The position numbers were made by a program, and so were the translations under genes. From assembly GCF_036699995.1 (NCBI RefSeq), contig NZ_CP144906.1:2805001-2869000 (forward strand): DNA of 64,000 nucleotides. Reading direction: 5' to 3'. Of the stretch, positions 27,000 to 36,356 are shown piece by piece. The notes under the pieces are model-generated. The model was not told the origin of the DNA. It saw nothing but the letters and a program-made list of their open reading frames with translations, and ran no database searches. The stretch's first letter is position 1; every line of letters begins with the position of its first letter. The DNA comes from Clostridium beijerinckii (GTDB lineage Bacteria > Bacillota > Clostridia > Clostridiales > Clostridiaceae).

Positions 27000-27602
27000 T
27001 TAATTCTTATCAATTATAGGAAGATTTATTTTTTTTATATAACAAATCATTCTGATTGAAAAAATAACGATTAATGATATATGCTGAGATAAGTGAGTTC
27101 CTAAAAGTGGATATAGAAACCACAGTAAAAGTGAACCAAGAATACATGCAATGCAGTAAACATCAGTTTTAAAAATTTCAGGTTTTCTATTGGTAATTAT
27201 ATCTCTAAGTACGCCTCCACCAACCCCAGTAATGCTTGTAGCAAATAGAAAGAGCATTAAATTATAGCCACTTTCAAGAGCTTTAATTCCAGAAGAGACA
27301 GAAAAAGCTGAAAGCCCTATTGCATCTATTATCACAAACATATTATTATATTTTAGTTTTCCACGAAGTATAACAGGAATTGTTGCACCTAAAATAATAA
27401 AAGGAATAGTTGTATAGTTTTCAAAAAATAATGGAATTCCAACATTCGTTACAATATCACGAAGAACTCCACCTCCCATAGCTGTGACGGTAGCGAGAAT
27501 ATATATACCGAATAAGTCGAATTTTTCCTCGATTGCAACATGAGCCCCAGATGCTGCAAATGCAAATATGCCTAGATACTCCAATATATTAATATCATTC
27601 AT
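27000..27602 (-). CDS. TRIC/UPF0126 family membrane transporter, glycine-riboswitch controlled
   Basis: A 200-aa membrane protein built of two three-helix repeats, each with the same signature: GGGVLRDIVTN near residue 50 and GGGVLRDIITN near residue 135. This is the UPF0126 family (YadS/YicG/YvgT), related to trimeric intracellular cation channels; some members have been assigned glycine transport. The tandem glycine riboswitch in its leader independently links this copy to glycine, so I infer glycine movement, probably efflux or uptake when glycine is high. Confidence 0.87.
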   Translation of the reverse strand: MNDINILEYLGIFAFAASGAHVAIEEKFDLFGIYILATVTAMGGGVLRDIVTNVGIPLFFENYTTIPFIILGATIPVILRGKLKYNNMFVIIDAIGLSAFSVSSGIKALESGYNLMLFLFATSITGVGGGVLRDIITNRKPEIFKTDVYCIACILGSLLLWFLYPLLGTHLSQHISLIVIFSIRMICYIKKINLPIIDKN

Positions 27603-27635
27603 AAATCAAACACCTCTTTCAATTAAATTTTATGC

Positions 27636-27668
27636 ATAAAAATAGACGAATTGCATAAACAATTCGCC
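27636..27668 (-). terminator. Expression-platform terminator of the glycine riboswitch
   Basis: On the minus strand GGCGAATTG pairs with CAATTCGTC and is followed by ATTTTTAT. It directly abuts the second aptamer. Confidence 0.8.
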
Positions 27669-27834
27669 TCTGTTATTTTACCTGAAAGATTCTCTTTTAA
27701 TAGTTAACTAAAAAGATTGCTTCTTGCGTGTCATAAGACTTTCCAGAGTTTCGTCAGAATTCGGTCCTTTTGCCTGAGAGTTTGTTGCGATTTCACCTTC
27801 GGCTCTACATTGTTTGTAGCATCTCCCAAATTCA
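27664..27834 (-). promoter_or_regulatory. Tandem glycine riboswitch
   Basis: On the minus strand, aptamer 1 (27834-27756) has GGGAGAT, GAGCCGAAGGTGAAA and CTCTCAGGCAAAAGGACCG, textbook glycine-aptamer core. Aptamer 2 (27748-27668) is closed by CTCTG/CAGAG and keeps TTTCAGGTAAAATAAC, but its usual GCCGAAGGAGCAA reads ACGCAAGAAGCAA. The order aptamer 1, aptamer 2, terminator matches the ON-type switch. Confidence 0.9.
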
Positions 27835-28087
27835 TCACACGATTACTATAATTAATAAAAAATATTATAATTTAGTTTTAATACCATGTCAAACTAATTA
27901 TTCTAATATTCTATTTTTTATTTAATGCTTATATCTCATATTTCGCTGAATGCTATGCATTTCAGTGAAATATCTTTTCTTTATTTAAAGTTTGGAATAA
28001 TATATATCTATATGTGAATTATTCCATAGTAAATTTCTAAACTATCCCTAATGGAATCATTATTAAATTTTTTGAAATATATACTTG
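27835..28087. other. Intergenic region between the glycine riboswitch and the IS transposase
   Basis: Two hairpins: ATATTTC-CTGAA/TTCAG-GAAATAT at 27938-27974, and GGAATAAT (27993-28000) with ATTATTCC (28018-28025). They probably end transposase transcription before the riboswitch promoter. Confidence 0.5.
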
Positions 28088-29861
28088 TTAAATAGCATGT
28101 CCAACAAAAATACTTTCATCCAAACCTAAATAATTCAATATCTGCCGTTGATTATCTTTTAGTGGTTTTTGAAACTTTCTTATACAATTGTTATTAACTT
28201 TAATTACTTGTATAGGCACATACTCAAAGATACCCATTATAGCTTTTAAACTCGGCTTGGACATTTTTATTTTTCCAGGTCCAAGTATAATCGTATTATC
28301 TTTCTTCATCTCACGTCTGACTACATGTTCCATTACTGATAAAATCATTAAACCAATAAGTATCATGTATGTTAAGGCTTCAACTCTTTTGGGAGTTTTT
28401 ACAAAAAGGTCATCTATAAACTCTGGTGCTTTTAGCTGCTGAAACTTTTTCTCTACGCTGCTTTGAGTTTTGTATTCTTTCAGCATTTCTTCACATGAAA
28501 TATCAGAATCATTACTTGCTAAGATGAAAGTACACTCTCTTTCAATTGCTGCTTCAATTTTTGAATCTTCACGGTTAATTTCTAAATTAATAGTATATTC
28601 ATATTCCTTTTGTGAATCCTTATTATCAGCTTTTTTACGCTTACGTTTTTCATTCATTTCAATATTCAAATTAACAGAATGGTATTTTAATTTTTTCCCT
28701 TTAGTCTTTAAAAACTCTTCTATTTCTTTTTGTGAATCTGCTTCGCACGCGAAGCTACGCTTGGAAAATACTTTGATTTTTTTCTCTAATTCGGCATATT
28801 CTTTTTCTGCATGCCTAGAAATAGTTTTCCTTTTGGTTTCTTCAAGAGTGAAGGAATAACAGACTGCCAGTTTAACTGGAATCCCCTTATATTCTGATTT
28901 ATAATCTAATACTTGATATTTAACTTTTTTACCTTGGGCATTTTCAAAAATAACATCTTTTGTTAACTGTCTTTCACTAAAAAATTTACCAATATAGATT
29001 TTAGACATATTTGTTGTTTCAGGAGCTCTTGTTATAAATTTTATATCTCTACCATTTGCTTTATTAATATTTTCTTCTGTAAAAAATGCACTATCTGCAA
29101 CATAGTAGAATGAATCTTTACTAGTTTTGGATTTTTTTAAAATTTCATCAACATCATCTATAGCGTCATTATTATAAGTTTTATCATCTGTATTACCCGA
29201 AAGAACTTTTGCGTCTACAACTATACCGTTAGCTGTTCCAATTCCAATTTTTATTTGTTTCTTATCATTTCTTTTATCTTTACTATATCCATAATCAATT
29301 GATATTTCATCTATTTTACCTTCTTCTGTTTCATACTGGCCCCACATTACCTTTGAGGTAGTATCGTAATTAATATTCTTTATACTCAATCCATACGTAG
29401 CGAAAGCAGTCATACTTATTTCAGAAAAAATTTTTCTTGGACCAGCTTCATGAAAATTATCAAGAAAACAGCCAAATCTATCATCTGTAAGATTATGAGG
29501 CTTCGCATCGCTGTTAAATGTCCCTTCAATATCAATATGTTCAAAATACTCATCCATAAGATATAATGGTCGTCTTGAATGACAAAGATTTGCTAACATC
29601 ATTTGAGCCATTATCCCATAAGCTATATCAGGCTTTCTCCCATTTTGTTTAGTCAAATATTGATCAAAGATGTTGATAACTCCTAGTTTCTTACACATAC
29701 CTGCTACAAGCGTCGCTTTTCCATGGCTATATGCTTCCATTTCAATATTTTCCAATAACAACTCTTTATCCATTCCAATCCCCCCATTAAATATTATTTG
29801 CATACCGTAATCATAATAATTTTTAGTCAAATAATATAGTGAATAGTTGAGGTTAAATAGG
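28024..29861 (-). mobile_element. IS1634-type insertion sequence (boundaries approximate)
   Basis: The element is recognised by its transposase. Imperfect terminal repeats are proposed at 28024-28050 and 29838-29861: both outer ends begin CC(A/T)TA and share CT-AACTAT-C-CTA when read inward. No convincing target-site duplication was found, so the exact ends are uncertain. Confidence 0.55.
28088..29773 (-). CDS. IS1634-family (IS4-like DDE) transposase
   Basis: 561 aa. The N-terminal domain (IEMEAYSHGKATLVAGMCKK, LGVINIFDQYL) is the DUF4277-type region of IS1634 transposases. The DDE core has the first Asp in NYDTTSKVMWG, the second in YYVADSAFFTEEN and the Glu near EEMLKEYKTQSSVEKKFQQL. ATG at 29773 has GGGGGG upstream; an earlier in-frame ATG at 29830 lacks a ribosome site. 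Length is normal and no frameshift is seen, so the copy may be active. Confidence 0.9.
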   Translation of the reverse strand: MDKELLLENIEMEAYSHGKATLVAGMCKKLGVINIFDQYLTKQNGRKPDIAYGIMAQMMLANLCHSRRPLYLMDEYFEHIDIEGTFNSDAKPHNLTDDRFGCFLDNFHEAGPRKIFSEISMTAFATYGLSIKNINYDTTSKVMWGQYETEEGKIDEISIDYGYSKDKRNDKKQIKIGIGTANGIVVDAKVLSGNTDDKTYNNDAIDDVDEILKKSKTSKDSFYYVADSAFFTEENINKANGRDIKFITRAPETTNMSKIYIGKFFSERQLTKDVIFENAQGKKVKYQVLDYKSEYKGIPVKLAVCYSFTLEETKRKTISRHAEKEYAELEKKIKVFSKRSFACEADSQKEIEEFLKTKGKKLKYHSVNLNIEMNEKRKRKKADNKDSQKEYEYTINLEINREDSKIEAAIERECTFILASNDSDISCEEMLKEYKTQSSVEKKFQQLKAPEFIDDLFVKTPKRVEALTYMILIGLMILSVMEHVVRREMKKDNTIILGPGKIKMSKPSLKAIMGIFEYVPIQVIKVNNNCIRKFQKPLKDNQRQILNYLGLDESIFVGHAI

Positions 29862-29931
29862 AAAAATTAGTTAGGCGGAATATGAGTTATATGATTGGAT
29901 TTAGCATAAAAATATAAAATAGAATGTAAAA

Positions 29932-30002
29932 ATAGAAGACTGTTTTATTTAATGAATGTTTCAATATAATTGGAATATTCATTAAATATATACAGCCTTC
30001 TA
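29932..30002 (-). terminator. Long hairpin downstream of the FtsH paralogue
   Basis: GAAGACTGT/ACAGCCTTC and AATGAAT/ATTCATT arms build a roughly 65-base imperfect stem; on the minus strand it is followed by TATTTTTA. Confidence 0.6.
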
Positions 30003-30076
30003 CTTAGAATCTTTAAAGCAACTATTCTAAAAGAATTAAGTTATATGCACATTTAAATTCACTTACTTAACTAAGC

Positions 30077-31825
30077 TTAAGTCATCTGCATAACTAATTT
30101 ATTTAATTCATCTTCGTGTAAAGTCTCTTTTTCTAATAATTCTATAGCAATCTTATCAAGAGAAGCTCTATTTTTAATTAAAAGTTTCAGTGTTTCATTG
30201 TATAGATCACTAACAATATTTTTACATTCTTCAATAACAGGATTTCCATAACTACTATATAAGGGACCTACACTTGATAGATTTATGAGCCCTAAGGTTT
30301 CACCCATACCATACTCAGTAACCATTTTTAATGCAATATCAGTAGTTTGAGATATATCTCCATGCGCTCCAGTAGAAATTTTATCTTTACCAAAAATTAT
30401 TTCTTCTGCAGCTCTACCACCTAGTGAAACTTTTATTTTATTTCTTAAATAATCTACTCTGTGGTAGCTGGTATCCTCAGGAATAGATAATGTATAACCT
30501 CCAGCACCTTTTGTTGTCGGTATAATTGTTATTTTAGAAACTTTATCTTGTGGAAGTAATAGCATATTAACTAATCCATGTCCTGCTTCATGATACGCAG
30601 TAAGAAGTTTATCTTCTTCTTTAAGATAACTTCTTTCTTTTTTCTCATGGCCAGCTAAAGTTATAGAATAGGCGTTTTCTATATGGTCAGAAGTTATATA
30701 ATTACTGTTATCTTTAGCTGCTAATATAGCACTTTCATTAACTAAACTTTCTAGCTTTGCACCAGAAAAATATACTGTTTTTTTAGCTATATCTTTAATA
30801 TCAATATTTTCATGTGGTTTGTTCTTTAAATGAAGAGATAAGATTTTTTCTCTTGCATTAACATCTGGCAATGAAACTTCTATATGTCTATCAAACCTTC
30901 CTGGTCTAAGAAGAGCTTTGTCCAACATATCAAGTCTATTTGTAGCTGCGATTACTACAATTCCTTCTTCTTGTCCAAATCCAGACATTTCAGTTAAAAG
31001 CGCATTTAATGTTTGATCTTTTTCATCGTTACTAGATCCATTTTTTCCATTACCTCTTGCTTTACCTATAGCATCGATTTCGTCAATGAATATTACAGCT
31101 TTTCCTTGAGCTTTTGCTTTCTTGAATAAGTTTCTTACTCTTGCAGCACCAACTCCAACATATACTTGGACAAAATCAGAACCACTAAGTGCATAAAACG
31201 GAACTCCAGCTTCACCTGCAACTGCTTTTGCAAGCAATGTCTTACCTGTACCTGGATCACCATAGAGAATAACACCCTTTGGCATTCTAGCACCATACTT
31301 TTGATACTTTTCTGGGTTCTTAAGAAAATCTACAACATCCATTAAACTTTCTTTAGCTTCTTCATTTCCGGCTACAGCATCAAAGTTTAAGGCTGCTTTC
31401 TTATCTTTGCTAAAATCTTGCATTTCCATCGATGTTACAGAAGAAACACCACCCTTTGATTTATATACAAGCATCGCAACTATTGCAAAAAGTGATAACC
31501 CTAAAATTCCAGAAGGAATAGTTTTTGAAATAGGGGGAGTGGTTTCGTCCTTAACTTCGATTCCATTTAATAATAGCTTTTCTTTTAAAGTATCAGTATG
31601 TGGATTATCTGTAGAGTATTTATCACCACTATTGAGTATTACAGTCATTTTAGGAGAAGTATCAACTATTACAGTTGATATTTTATTAGAATTAAGATCT
31701 TCAGTAAAATAAGAATAACCTTTATTAACTACTTTTGAATTTATTGATGTTACTATCATTACTATAAGAGACAGGATAGCTGTTATTATAGGAATAATAA
31801 TATAATATTTTTTTATCTTATTCAT
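30077..31825 (-). CDS. ftsH: FtsH-family ATP-dependent zinc metalloprotease
   Basis: A 582-aa membrane-anchored AAA+ protease that extracts and degrades membrane and soluble proteins. Two membrane helices (about 7-29 and 105-125) flank a small outward domain. Walker A GDPGTGKT holds Lys195, Walker B VIFIDEIDAIG follows, then the SRH ATNRLDMLDKALLRPGRFDR. The protease site is HEAGH (412-416) in TAYHEAGHGLVNMLL. ATG 31825 is placed by GGAGG. It is shorter than housekeeping FtsH (600-650 aa) and not beside tilS/hpt, so it is probably a second copy. Confidence 0.9.
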   Translation of the reverse strand: MNKIKKYYIIIPIITAILSLIVMIVTSINSKVVNKGYSYFTEDLNSNKISTVIVDTSPKMTVILNSGDKYSTDNPHTDTLKEKLLLNGIEVKDETTPPISKTIPSGILGLSLFAIVAMLVYKSKGGVSSVTSMEMQDFSKDKKAALNFDAVAGNEEAKESLMDVVDFLKNPEKYQKYGARMPKGVILYGDPGTGKTLLAKAVAGEAGVPFYALSGSDFVQVYVGVGAARVRNLFKKAKAQGKAVIFIDEIDAIGKARGNGKNGSSNDEKDQTLNALLTEMSGFGQEEGIVVIAATNRLDMLDKALLRPGRFDRHIEVSLPDVNAREKILSLHLKNKPHENIDIKDIAKKTVYFSGAKLESLVNESAILAAKDNSNYITSDHIENAYSITLAGHEKKERSYLKEEDKLLTAYHEAGHGLVNMLLLPQDKVSKITIIPTTKGAGGYTLSIPEDTSYHRVDYLRNKIKVSLGGRAAEEIIFGKDKISTGAHGDISQTTDIALKMVTEYGMGETLGLINLSSVGPLYSSYGNPVIEECKNIVSDLYNETLKLLIKNRASLDKIAIELLEKETLHEDELNKLVMQMT

Positions 31826-31969
31826 TAAGTACCTCCAATTTCTTAAAAGATGACTTAAGGCATACATATCTATCACTTATTTTGTATGCCTAATATTGAT
31901 TATACAGATTTAAAATTAGAAGTCTAATTTCTTTCATTGATTTTACCAATGTAATTTTTGGAGAAATAC

Positions 31970-32377
31970 TCAAACAGATTTTTTACTAAATGCAAAAAAT
32001 TTCATTAATATAAATGTGATTGGAACACCTATTATTGCGGCTAATAAATAAGCAATAAGCTTATTTAAACCCATAAAATTAAAAACTATTACTACAACTA
32101 TATTCTGAATAATAAAATTTGGAATATATGATATTGCAAATTTTATAAATTTATTCAATTGCAGTTTTTCCTTAAAAGTTATAAGACTGTTCAATAAATA
32201 GGATATAATCAAACCAGAAATATAGCCAACTATAAATGCTATATTCTCATTTAAAAAGCTTGAGTATATATAAGAAAAAACAGTTCCATTAAATGTATTG
32301 ATAAGTCCTATTATTAAAAAAGTAACGAATTCTTTTGTATAGAAAGTATTTTTAAATTTTTGAACTATATTATCCAT
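31970..32377 (-). CDS. GtrA family membrane protein
   Basis: 135 aa with four membrane helices. FLIIGLINTFNGTVFSYIY, YLLNSLITFKEK and the C-terminal KFFAFSKK fit the GtrA family, which helps move lipid-linked sugars across the membrane for wall or surface glycosylation. Perfect AGGAGG 7 bases before ATG. No glycosyltransferase is adjacent, so the partner is unknown. Confidence 0.85.
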   Translation of the reverse strand: MDNIVQKFKNTFYTKEFVTFLIIGLINTFNGTVFSYIYSSFLNENIAFIVGYISGLIISYLLNSLITFKEKLQLNKFIKFAISYIPNFIIQNIVVVIVFNFMGLNKLIAYLLAAIIGVPITFILMKFFAFSKKSV

Positions 32378-33194
32378 AAGTTTCCTCCTGTAAATTTTCT
32401 CATCTATGCTTGTTAATTTATTAAAGATGAGAAATCATAGTTTTTATTTAATTTCATTATGTATTTTTTGAATATATTTTAGTATTATTCAAGAGAATAA
32501 GAGTTCAATTTTACTATAAACCATATTGATGAAACCACCAACTTATATTTAACATTAGTCTAATGGAACAATCCCCTTAAAAATAAACTAGCATCTATAA
32601 ACTTCTATTAATAATTATAAATAGCATTTATTAATAAGTTTATAATTATAATGATTATGCATTGCATGAGCTTAAAGATAATCAATCAGTATATAGAAAT
32701 TAAAGTTGTTACCCTTTTAAGAAATGTGTTACGCCGACTGAAGTATCTTATTCGGTAATCCATATTACTTCAACTATAATATTGTTAAGCAAATTTATCA
32801 ATAAAGTTGATATAATTATTGTAAAGCTGTATTAATATGTAGTAGTGTTAATACAAACATAGATTACTAAAATACTTATTTATAATTTTATTATACTCAT
32901 TATTTCTGAATAAACACTTAACAGATTTCAAGGTGTTAGCTTTCATTAAAAAGTTCATTCCAATAGGGATATTTTTACGGTATATTACATCTTAAAGTCT
33001 TAGAATCTGCAAATATTTTTAGCATATATTATAAAGTATATTGGTTATTCATATAATTAAATAGATTTGGCAAATGATTATAAAATATCATTGTATTGCA
33101 AAATATAGTTCATGTAATTTTTAGTAAACTATATTAAATACAATGGTCTTTTTATTAAATTTGAGTATAACAAATATACAGGAGAGGTATAGAT
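32378..33194. other. Long intergenic region (817 bases)
   Basis: Very AT-rich. I see no convincing gene, RNA or repeat. One 25-codon minus-strand ORF near 32700-32780 lacks a ribosome site. Confidence 0.4.
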
Positions 33195-34109
33195 ATGATA
33201 AGACCAAGGCCTTTAAAGAAAGGTGATAGAATAGGATTAATTGCAGCCTCAAGTCCAACAAAACCAGATAGAATAGAACCGTCAATTAAAGCCATGGAAG
33301 AGCTAGGATTTGAAGTTGTTTTAGGAAAGAGTTGCAGGTGCAACCATGGATATTTATCTGGAAGTGATGAAATCAGAGCAAATGATATTAATAAAATGTT
33401 TGATGATAAGACCATAAAAGGTATTTTTGCAATAAGGGGGGGATATGGAGCAGGAAGACTTTTGGACATGCTGGATTACAATATGATAAAAAGAAATCCG
33501 AAGGTTTTTGCAGGGTATAGTGATGTGACAGCGCTCCATACTGTATTTAATGAAAAATGTAAATTTATAACTTTTCATACTCCAATGATATCAACCGAAT
33601 TTTATAAAGGTGTAGATGATTATACAATGGATTATTTTATAAAAAATATATTTAGTGATAAACCATTAGGAATACTAAAAAATCCAGATAAACAAGAAAT
33701 AAAAACTTTAGTAAACGGAAAAGCAATAGGGAAATTGGTTGGAGGAAATCTTTCTTTAGTTGCATCATCTATGGGAACTCCATATGAACTCGATACAAAA
33801 GGAAAAATACTATTCTTAGAAGATGTAGATGAATATCCATATAAAATAGATAGAATGTTACTTCAATTAAAGCAGTGTGGAAAATTTAAAGATGCTGCAG
33901 GAATTATTTTAGGATCATGGACTGGGTGTGATCCAATAGAAGGGAATAGTAGTTTAACATTAATGGAGATATTTGAAGAATTGATAAAGCCAGAAAATAC
34001 TCCGACAATTTATAATTTAGCTTGCGGACATTGCGCTCCTACTATAAGTATTCCATTAGGAGCAAAAGTAAAGATAAACGGAGAAAGAAGCGAAATAGTT
34101 ATTCTTTAG
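33195..34109 (+). CDS. LD-carboxypeptidase (S66 family)
   Basis: 304 aa. Cytoplasmic serine peptidase that removes the terminal D-Ala from murein tetrapeptides (LdcA/YkfA; MccF is a relative). AIRGGYGAGRLLD, the nucleophile Ser109 in AGYSDVTALH, the Glu in LFLEDVDEYPYKIDRM and the His in ACGHCAPT give the Ser-Glu-His triad. GGAGAGG precedes ATG. The downstream NlpC/P60 gene starts 34 bases later, so the two form a murein-peptide recycling pair like ykfA-ykfC. Confidence 0.9.
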   Translation: MIRPRPLKKGDRIGLIAASSPTKPDRIEPSIKAMEELGFEVVLGKSCRCNHGYLSGSDEIRANDINKMFDDKTIKGIFAIRGGYGAGRLLDMLDYNMIKRNPKVFAGYSDVTALHTVFNEKCKFITFHTPMISTEFYKGVDDYTMDYFIKNIFSDKPLGILKNPDKQEIKTLVNGKAIGKLVGGNLSLVASSMGTPYELDTKGKILFLEDVDEYPYKIDRMLLQLKQCGKFKDAAGIILGSWTGCDPIEGNSSLTLMEIFEELIKPENTPTIYNLACGHCAPTISIPLGAKVKINGERSEIVIL

Positions 34110-34143
34110 TTGATTATTAAACATTATACATTGGAGTGATTTG

Positions 34144-34962
34144 ATGAAAAATGCAATAGTTAATAATACTATAGGAATGTTAAAACGTGAGCCAAAAAAT
34201 AATTCGGAAAGTGTAGATGAAGTGCTATTCGGAATGAATGTTGAAATACTCAAAGAGGACGTTAATAATTGGTTTTATGTAAGAACTCGCTACAATTACG
34301 AAGGATATATTAATGGTATTGATTTAATAATAAATGATAAAATATCAGAAAAGTGGGAAACAGAAAAAAATTCAATAGTAATTAATTCTTTTGCAGATAT
34401 TCTTAATAATCCTCAAGCATCTGGGTTTCCAATTGCAACTCTGACAAGAGGAGCTAATTTAATTTCTACCTATGAATGTAGTAAAGACAATAAGTTTACA
34501 AAAGTTATATTGCCTAATCATAGTATAGGCTGGATAAGAAGCTGTTTCATATCCAATTTGAAGAAAAGTTATGATATAAATAATGAAGAAGGTCTTAGGG
34601 ATAATTTAGTATCATCGGCCGTATCTTATATTGGAACACAATATAGATGGGGAGGAAAAACTCCTCTTGGAATTGATTGCTCGGGTCTCTGCTCTATGGC
34701 ATATATGTTGAATGGAATTCTAATTTATAGAGATGCAAAGATTAAAGAAGGTTTTCCTATTAAAGAAATAACATTTAAGCAAATAAAAAAAGGAGATCTA
34801 ATATTTTTTCCGGGACATGTTGCTATGTACTTAGGTGATAGTAAATATATACATTCATCAACAAGTAATGATGTAGTAAAAATAAATAGTTTAAATAAAA
34901 ATTCAAATGACTATAACGAACATCTAGATAGAAGTTTAAAACGATTTGGAAGTATATTTTAA
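34144..34962 (+). CDS. SH3b-NlpC/P60 peptidase (YkfC-like)
   Basis: 272 aa without a signal peptide. Two SH3b-like segments (about 1-65 and 70-135) lead into an NlpC/P60 domain with the Cys179-His225-His237 catalytic set in GIDCSGLC, FPGHVAMYLG and YIHSS. YkfC-type enzymes cut gamma-D-Glu-diamino acid bonds in free murein peptides in the cytosol. ATG 34144 is placed by GGAGTG; a TTG directly before it is ignored. Partner of the LD-carboxypeptidase gene. Confidence 0.88.
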   Translation: MKNAIVNNTIGMLKREPKNNSESVDEVLFGMNVEILKEDVNNWFYVRTRYNYEGYINGIDLIINDKISEKWETEKNSIVINSFADILNNPQASGFPIATLTRGANLISTYECSKDNKFTKVILPNHSIGWIRSCFISNLKKSYDINNEEGLRDNLVSSAVSYIGTQYRWGGKTPLGIDCSGLCSMAYMLNGILIYRDAKIKEGFPIKEITFKQIKKGDLIFFPGHVAMYLGDSKYIHSSTSNDVVKINSLNKNSNDYNEHLDRSLKRFGSIF

Positions 34963-35064
34963 AAGTGGTTTCATAAATTATGTAATATGATTAGCATATT
35001 GGATTAATATTTATTCTATGAGGAAAAGAGGCAAAATTTACACGACTATTAATAATTAAAAAAC

Positions 35065-35093
35065 ACATAATATATAAGTAAAATATATTATGT
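35065..35093 (+). promoter_or_regulatory. Perfect 11-bp palindrome with sporulation-like -10 before the coat genes
   Basis: ACATAATATAT (35065-35075) and ATATATTATGT (35083-35093) are exact inverted repeats with a 7-base spacer just ahead of the GGAGG site. CATAATATA within the left arm resembles the -10 of sigma-K/E promoters (CATA-N3-TA). It may be an operator, a promoter, or an mRNA 5' hairpin. Confidence 0.4.
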
Positions 35094-35105
35094 GGAGGTA
35101 ATGAT

Positions 35106-35324
35106 ATGAGAACACTTTCGGAAGCAGAAATTTTATCTTTAACATCAGTTTTAAAGATGGAGAGTGATGGATTAGCAATGCAAAGAGCTGTTAATTCATT
35201 AATTACAGATGGAGATTTAAAAAGACAATCAGAAGCAAGTGTACTAGCAACTGAAGGCAGGATAAAAGGAATTCAACAATTTATGAATGAAAATGGAGTT
35301 CCAGTTTCAAAGGAGGTATTGTAA
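35106..35324 (+). CDS. Small coat-associated protein (partner of CotF-like protein)
   Basis: 72 aa, mainly helical (LSEAEILSLTSVLKMESDG). Not a named family I can be sure of, but it sits one base upstream of a CotF-like gene and resembles the small helical partner often encoded with clostridial CotF proteins. GGAGG precedes ATG. Probably a spore coat or forespore protein, inferred from context. Confidence 0.65.
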   Translation: MRTLSEAEILSLTSVLKMESDGLAMQRAVNSLITDGDLKRQSEASVLATEGRIKGIQQFMNENGVPVSKEVL

Positions 35325-35325
35325 A

Positions 35326-35631
35326 ATGGGAAGTATAATTGGAAATATGATTAAAAGCACTATGGATATAGATGATGAAATAATAGCATCAAGTATGCTT
35401 TCTACAGCGAAGGAAGGCGCAGATATGTATCTAAATGCAACACTTACAAGCAGTACTCCTGAATTAAGAGCTATATATTCAGCCTCATTAGGACAAATTG
35501 TTGAAGGACATACAGCTCTTACAGAATTAACTGTTAATAGAGGATGGGTAAATCCTTATGATTCGCCACTTAAACAATTAGCAAATTCTTATAATGAATC
35601 AAAGCATATAATTAGCGAGATCAAAGAATAG
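35326..35631 (+). CDS. Spore coat protein, CotF family
   Basis: 101 aa with the CotF-like helical domain: LSTAKEGADMYLNATLTSS, ELRAIYSASLGQIVEGHTAL and GWVNPYDSPLKQLANSY. AAGGAGG lies inside the end of the preceding gene, 9 bases before ATG, so translation of the two is coupled. Supports a spore-forming host. A terminator follows. Confidence 0.82.
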   Translation: MGSIIGNMIKSTMDIDDEIIASSMLSTAKEGADMYLNATLTSSTPELRAIYSASLGQIVEGHTALTELTVNRGWVNPYDSPLKQLANSYNESKHIISEIKE

Positions 35632-35649
35632 TAAAAAATAAATTTCAAG

Positions 35650-35684
35650 AAAGGTGCCTATTTTAATGTTAAGGTGCCTTTTTT
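35650..35684 (+). terminator. Terminator of the coat gene pair
   Basis: AAAGGTGCC pairs with GGTGCCTTT through two G-U wobbles, followed by a T run. Confidence 0.75.
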
Positions 35685-36078
35685 AATAGTTAAATAAAAT
35701 ATTAATTATCAAATAAAATTATCATTGAAATAGTTATTAATTTAATCGGCCATTTTAAAGTAGATCTATCTATAGAAAATTAAATAGTTATAAAATTTAG
35801 GCAATTTTGTATAAATGCAATTACACATTTGATTTATAGCATCGTAAGTAATAGAATAATAGTATGAATTGTTAAATATATACAATTCATTATTTAACAT
35901 TCGGTATTATTTAATGCTAAATTGTATATGAATTGATTTTGCATTGTTGCATAAGAAAAAAGTATCTTAAATATATCAAAAATATGAGCAAATATACCAA
36001 TTTTATATTGCTTATTATAGCCAATAATGATATTCTTAATTATATGATAAATAATTTCATTTAGGAGGTGTCATTATT
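35685..36078. other. Intergenic region upstream of feoA
   Basis: No gene. ATGAATTGT (35864-35872) and ACAATTCAT (35882-35890) form a hairpin. Two weak Fur-like half-sites (ATTATCA near 35718-35724, ATGATATT near 36027) are present but neither is a good full box. Confidence 0.4.
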
Positions 36079-36303
36079 ATGAGTATTTGCAGTTTAAATC
36101 CGGGAGAGAAAGGAATAATTTCATCTATTAAAGGAGATTCAAAATTAGTTAAGAGGTTGTTTGCGTTAGGATGCATTGAAGGAACTGAGGTTGAACTTAG
36201 AAGAACAGCACCACTAGGTGATCCAATTATTATAAACTTTAGAGGCTTTGATTTAGCAATTAGAAAAAAAGATGCTAAGAATATACTATTAAAAAAATTA
36301 TAA
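36079..36303 (+). CDS. feoA: Ferrous iron transport protein A
   Basis: 74 aa SH3-like cytoplasmic protein that assists FeoB. GEKGIISSIKG, RLFALGCIEGTEVELRRTAPLGDP and ALAIRKKDA-like tail (DLAIRKKDAKNI) are diagnostic. GGAGGTG precedes ATG. First gene of feoA-feoB plus Cys-rich partner. Confidence 0.93.
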   Translation: MSICSLNPGEKGIISSIKGDSKLVKRLFALGCIEGTEVELRRTAPLGDPIIINFRGFDLAIRKKDAKNILLKKL

Positions 36304-36356
36304 TAATTGTGGATTGGATATTTTAATTATTAGCAAAATAGGGGAGACTTAAATAA

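Noticed and set aside
32695-32790. 25-codon minus-strand ORF (MDYRIRYFSRRNTF...)
   Set aside because: No ribosome binding site, no homology I recognise, isolated in an 817-base gap.
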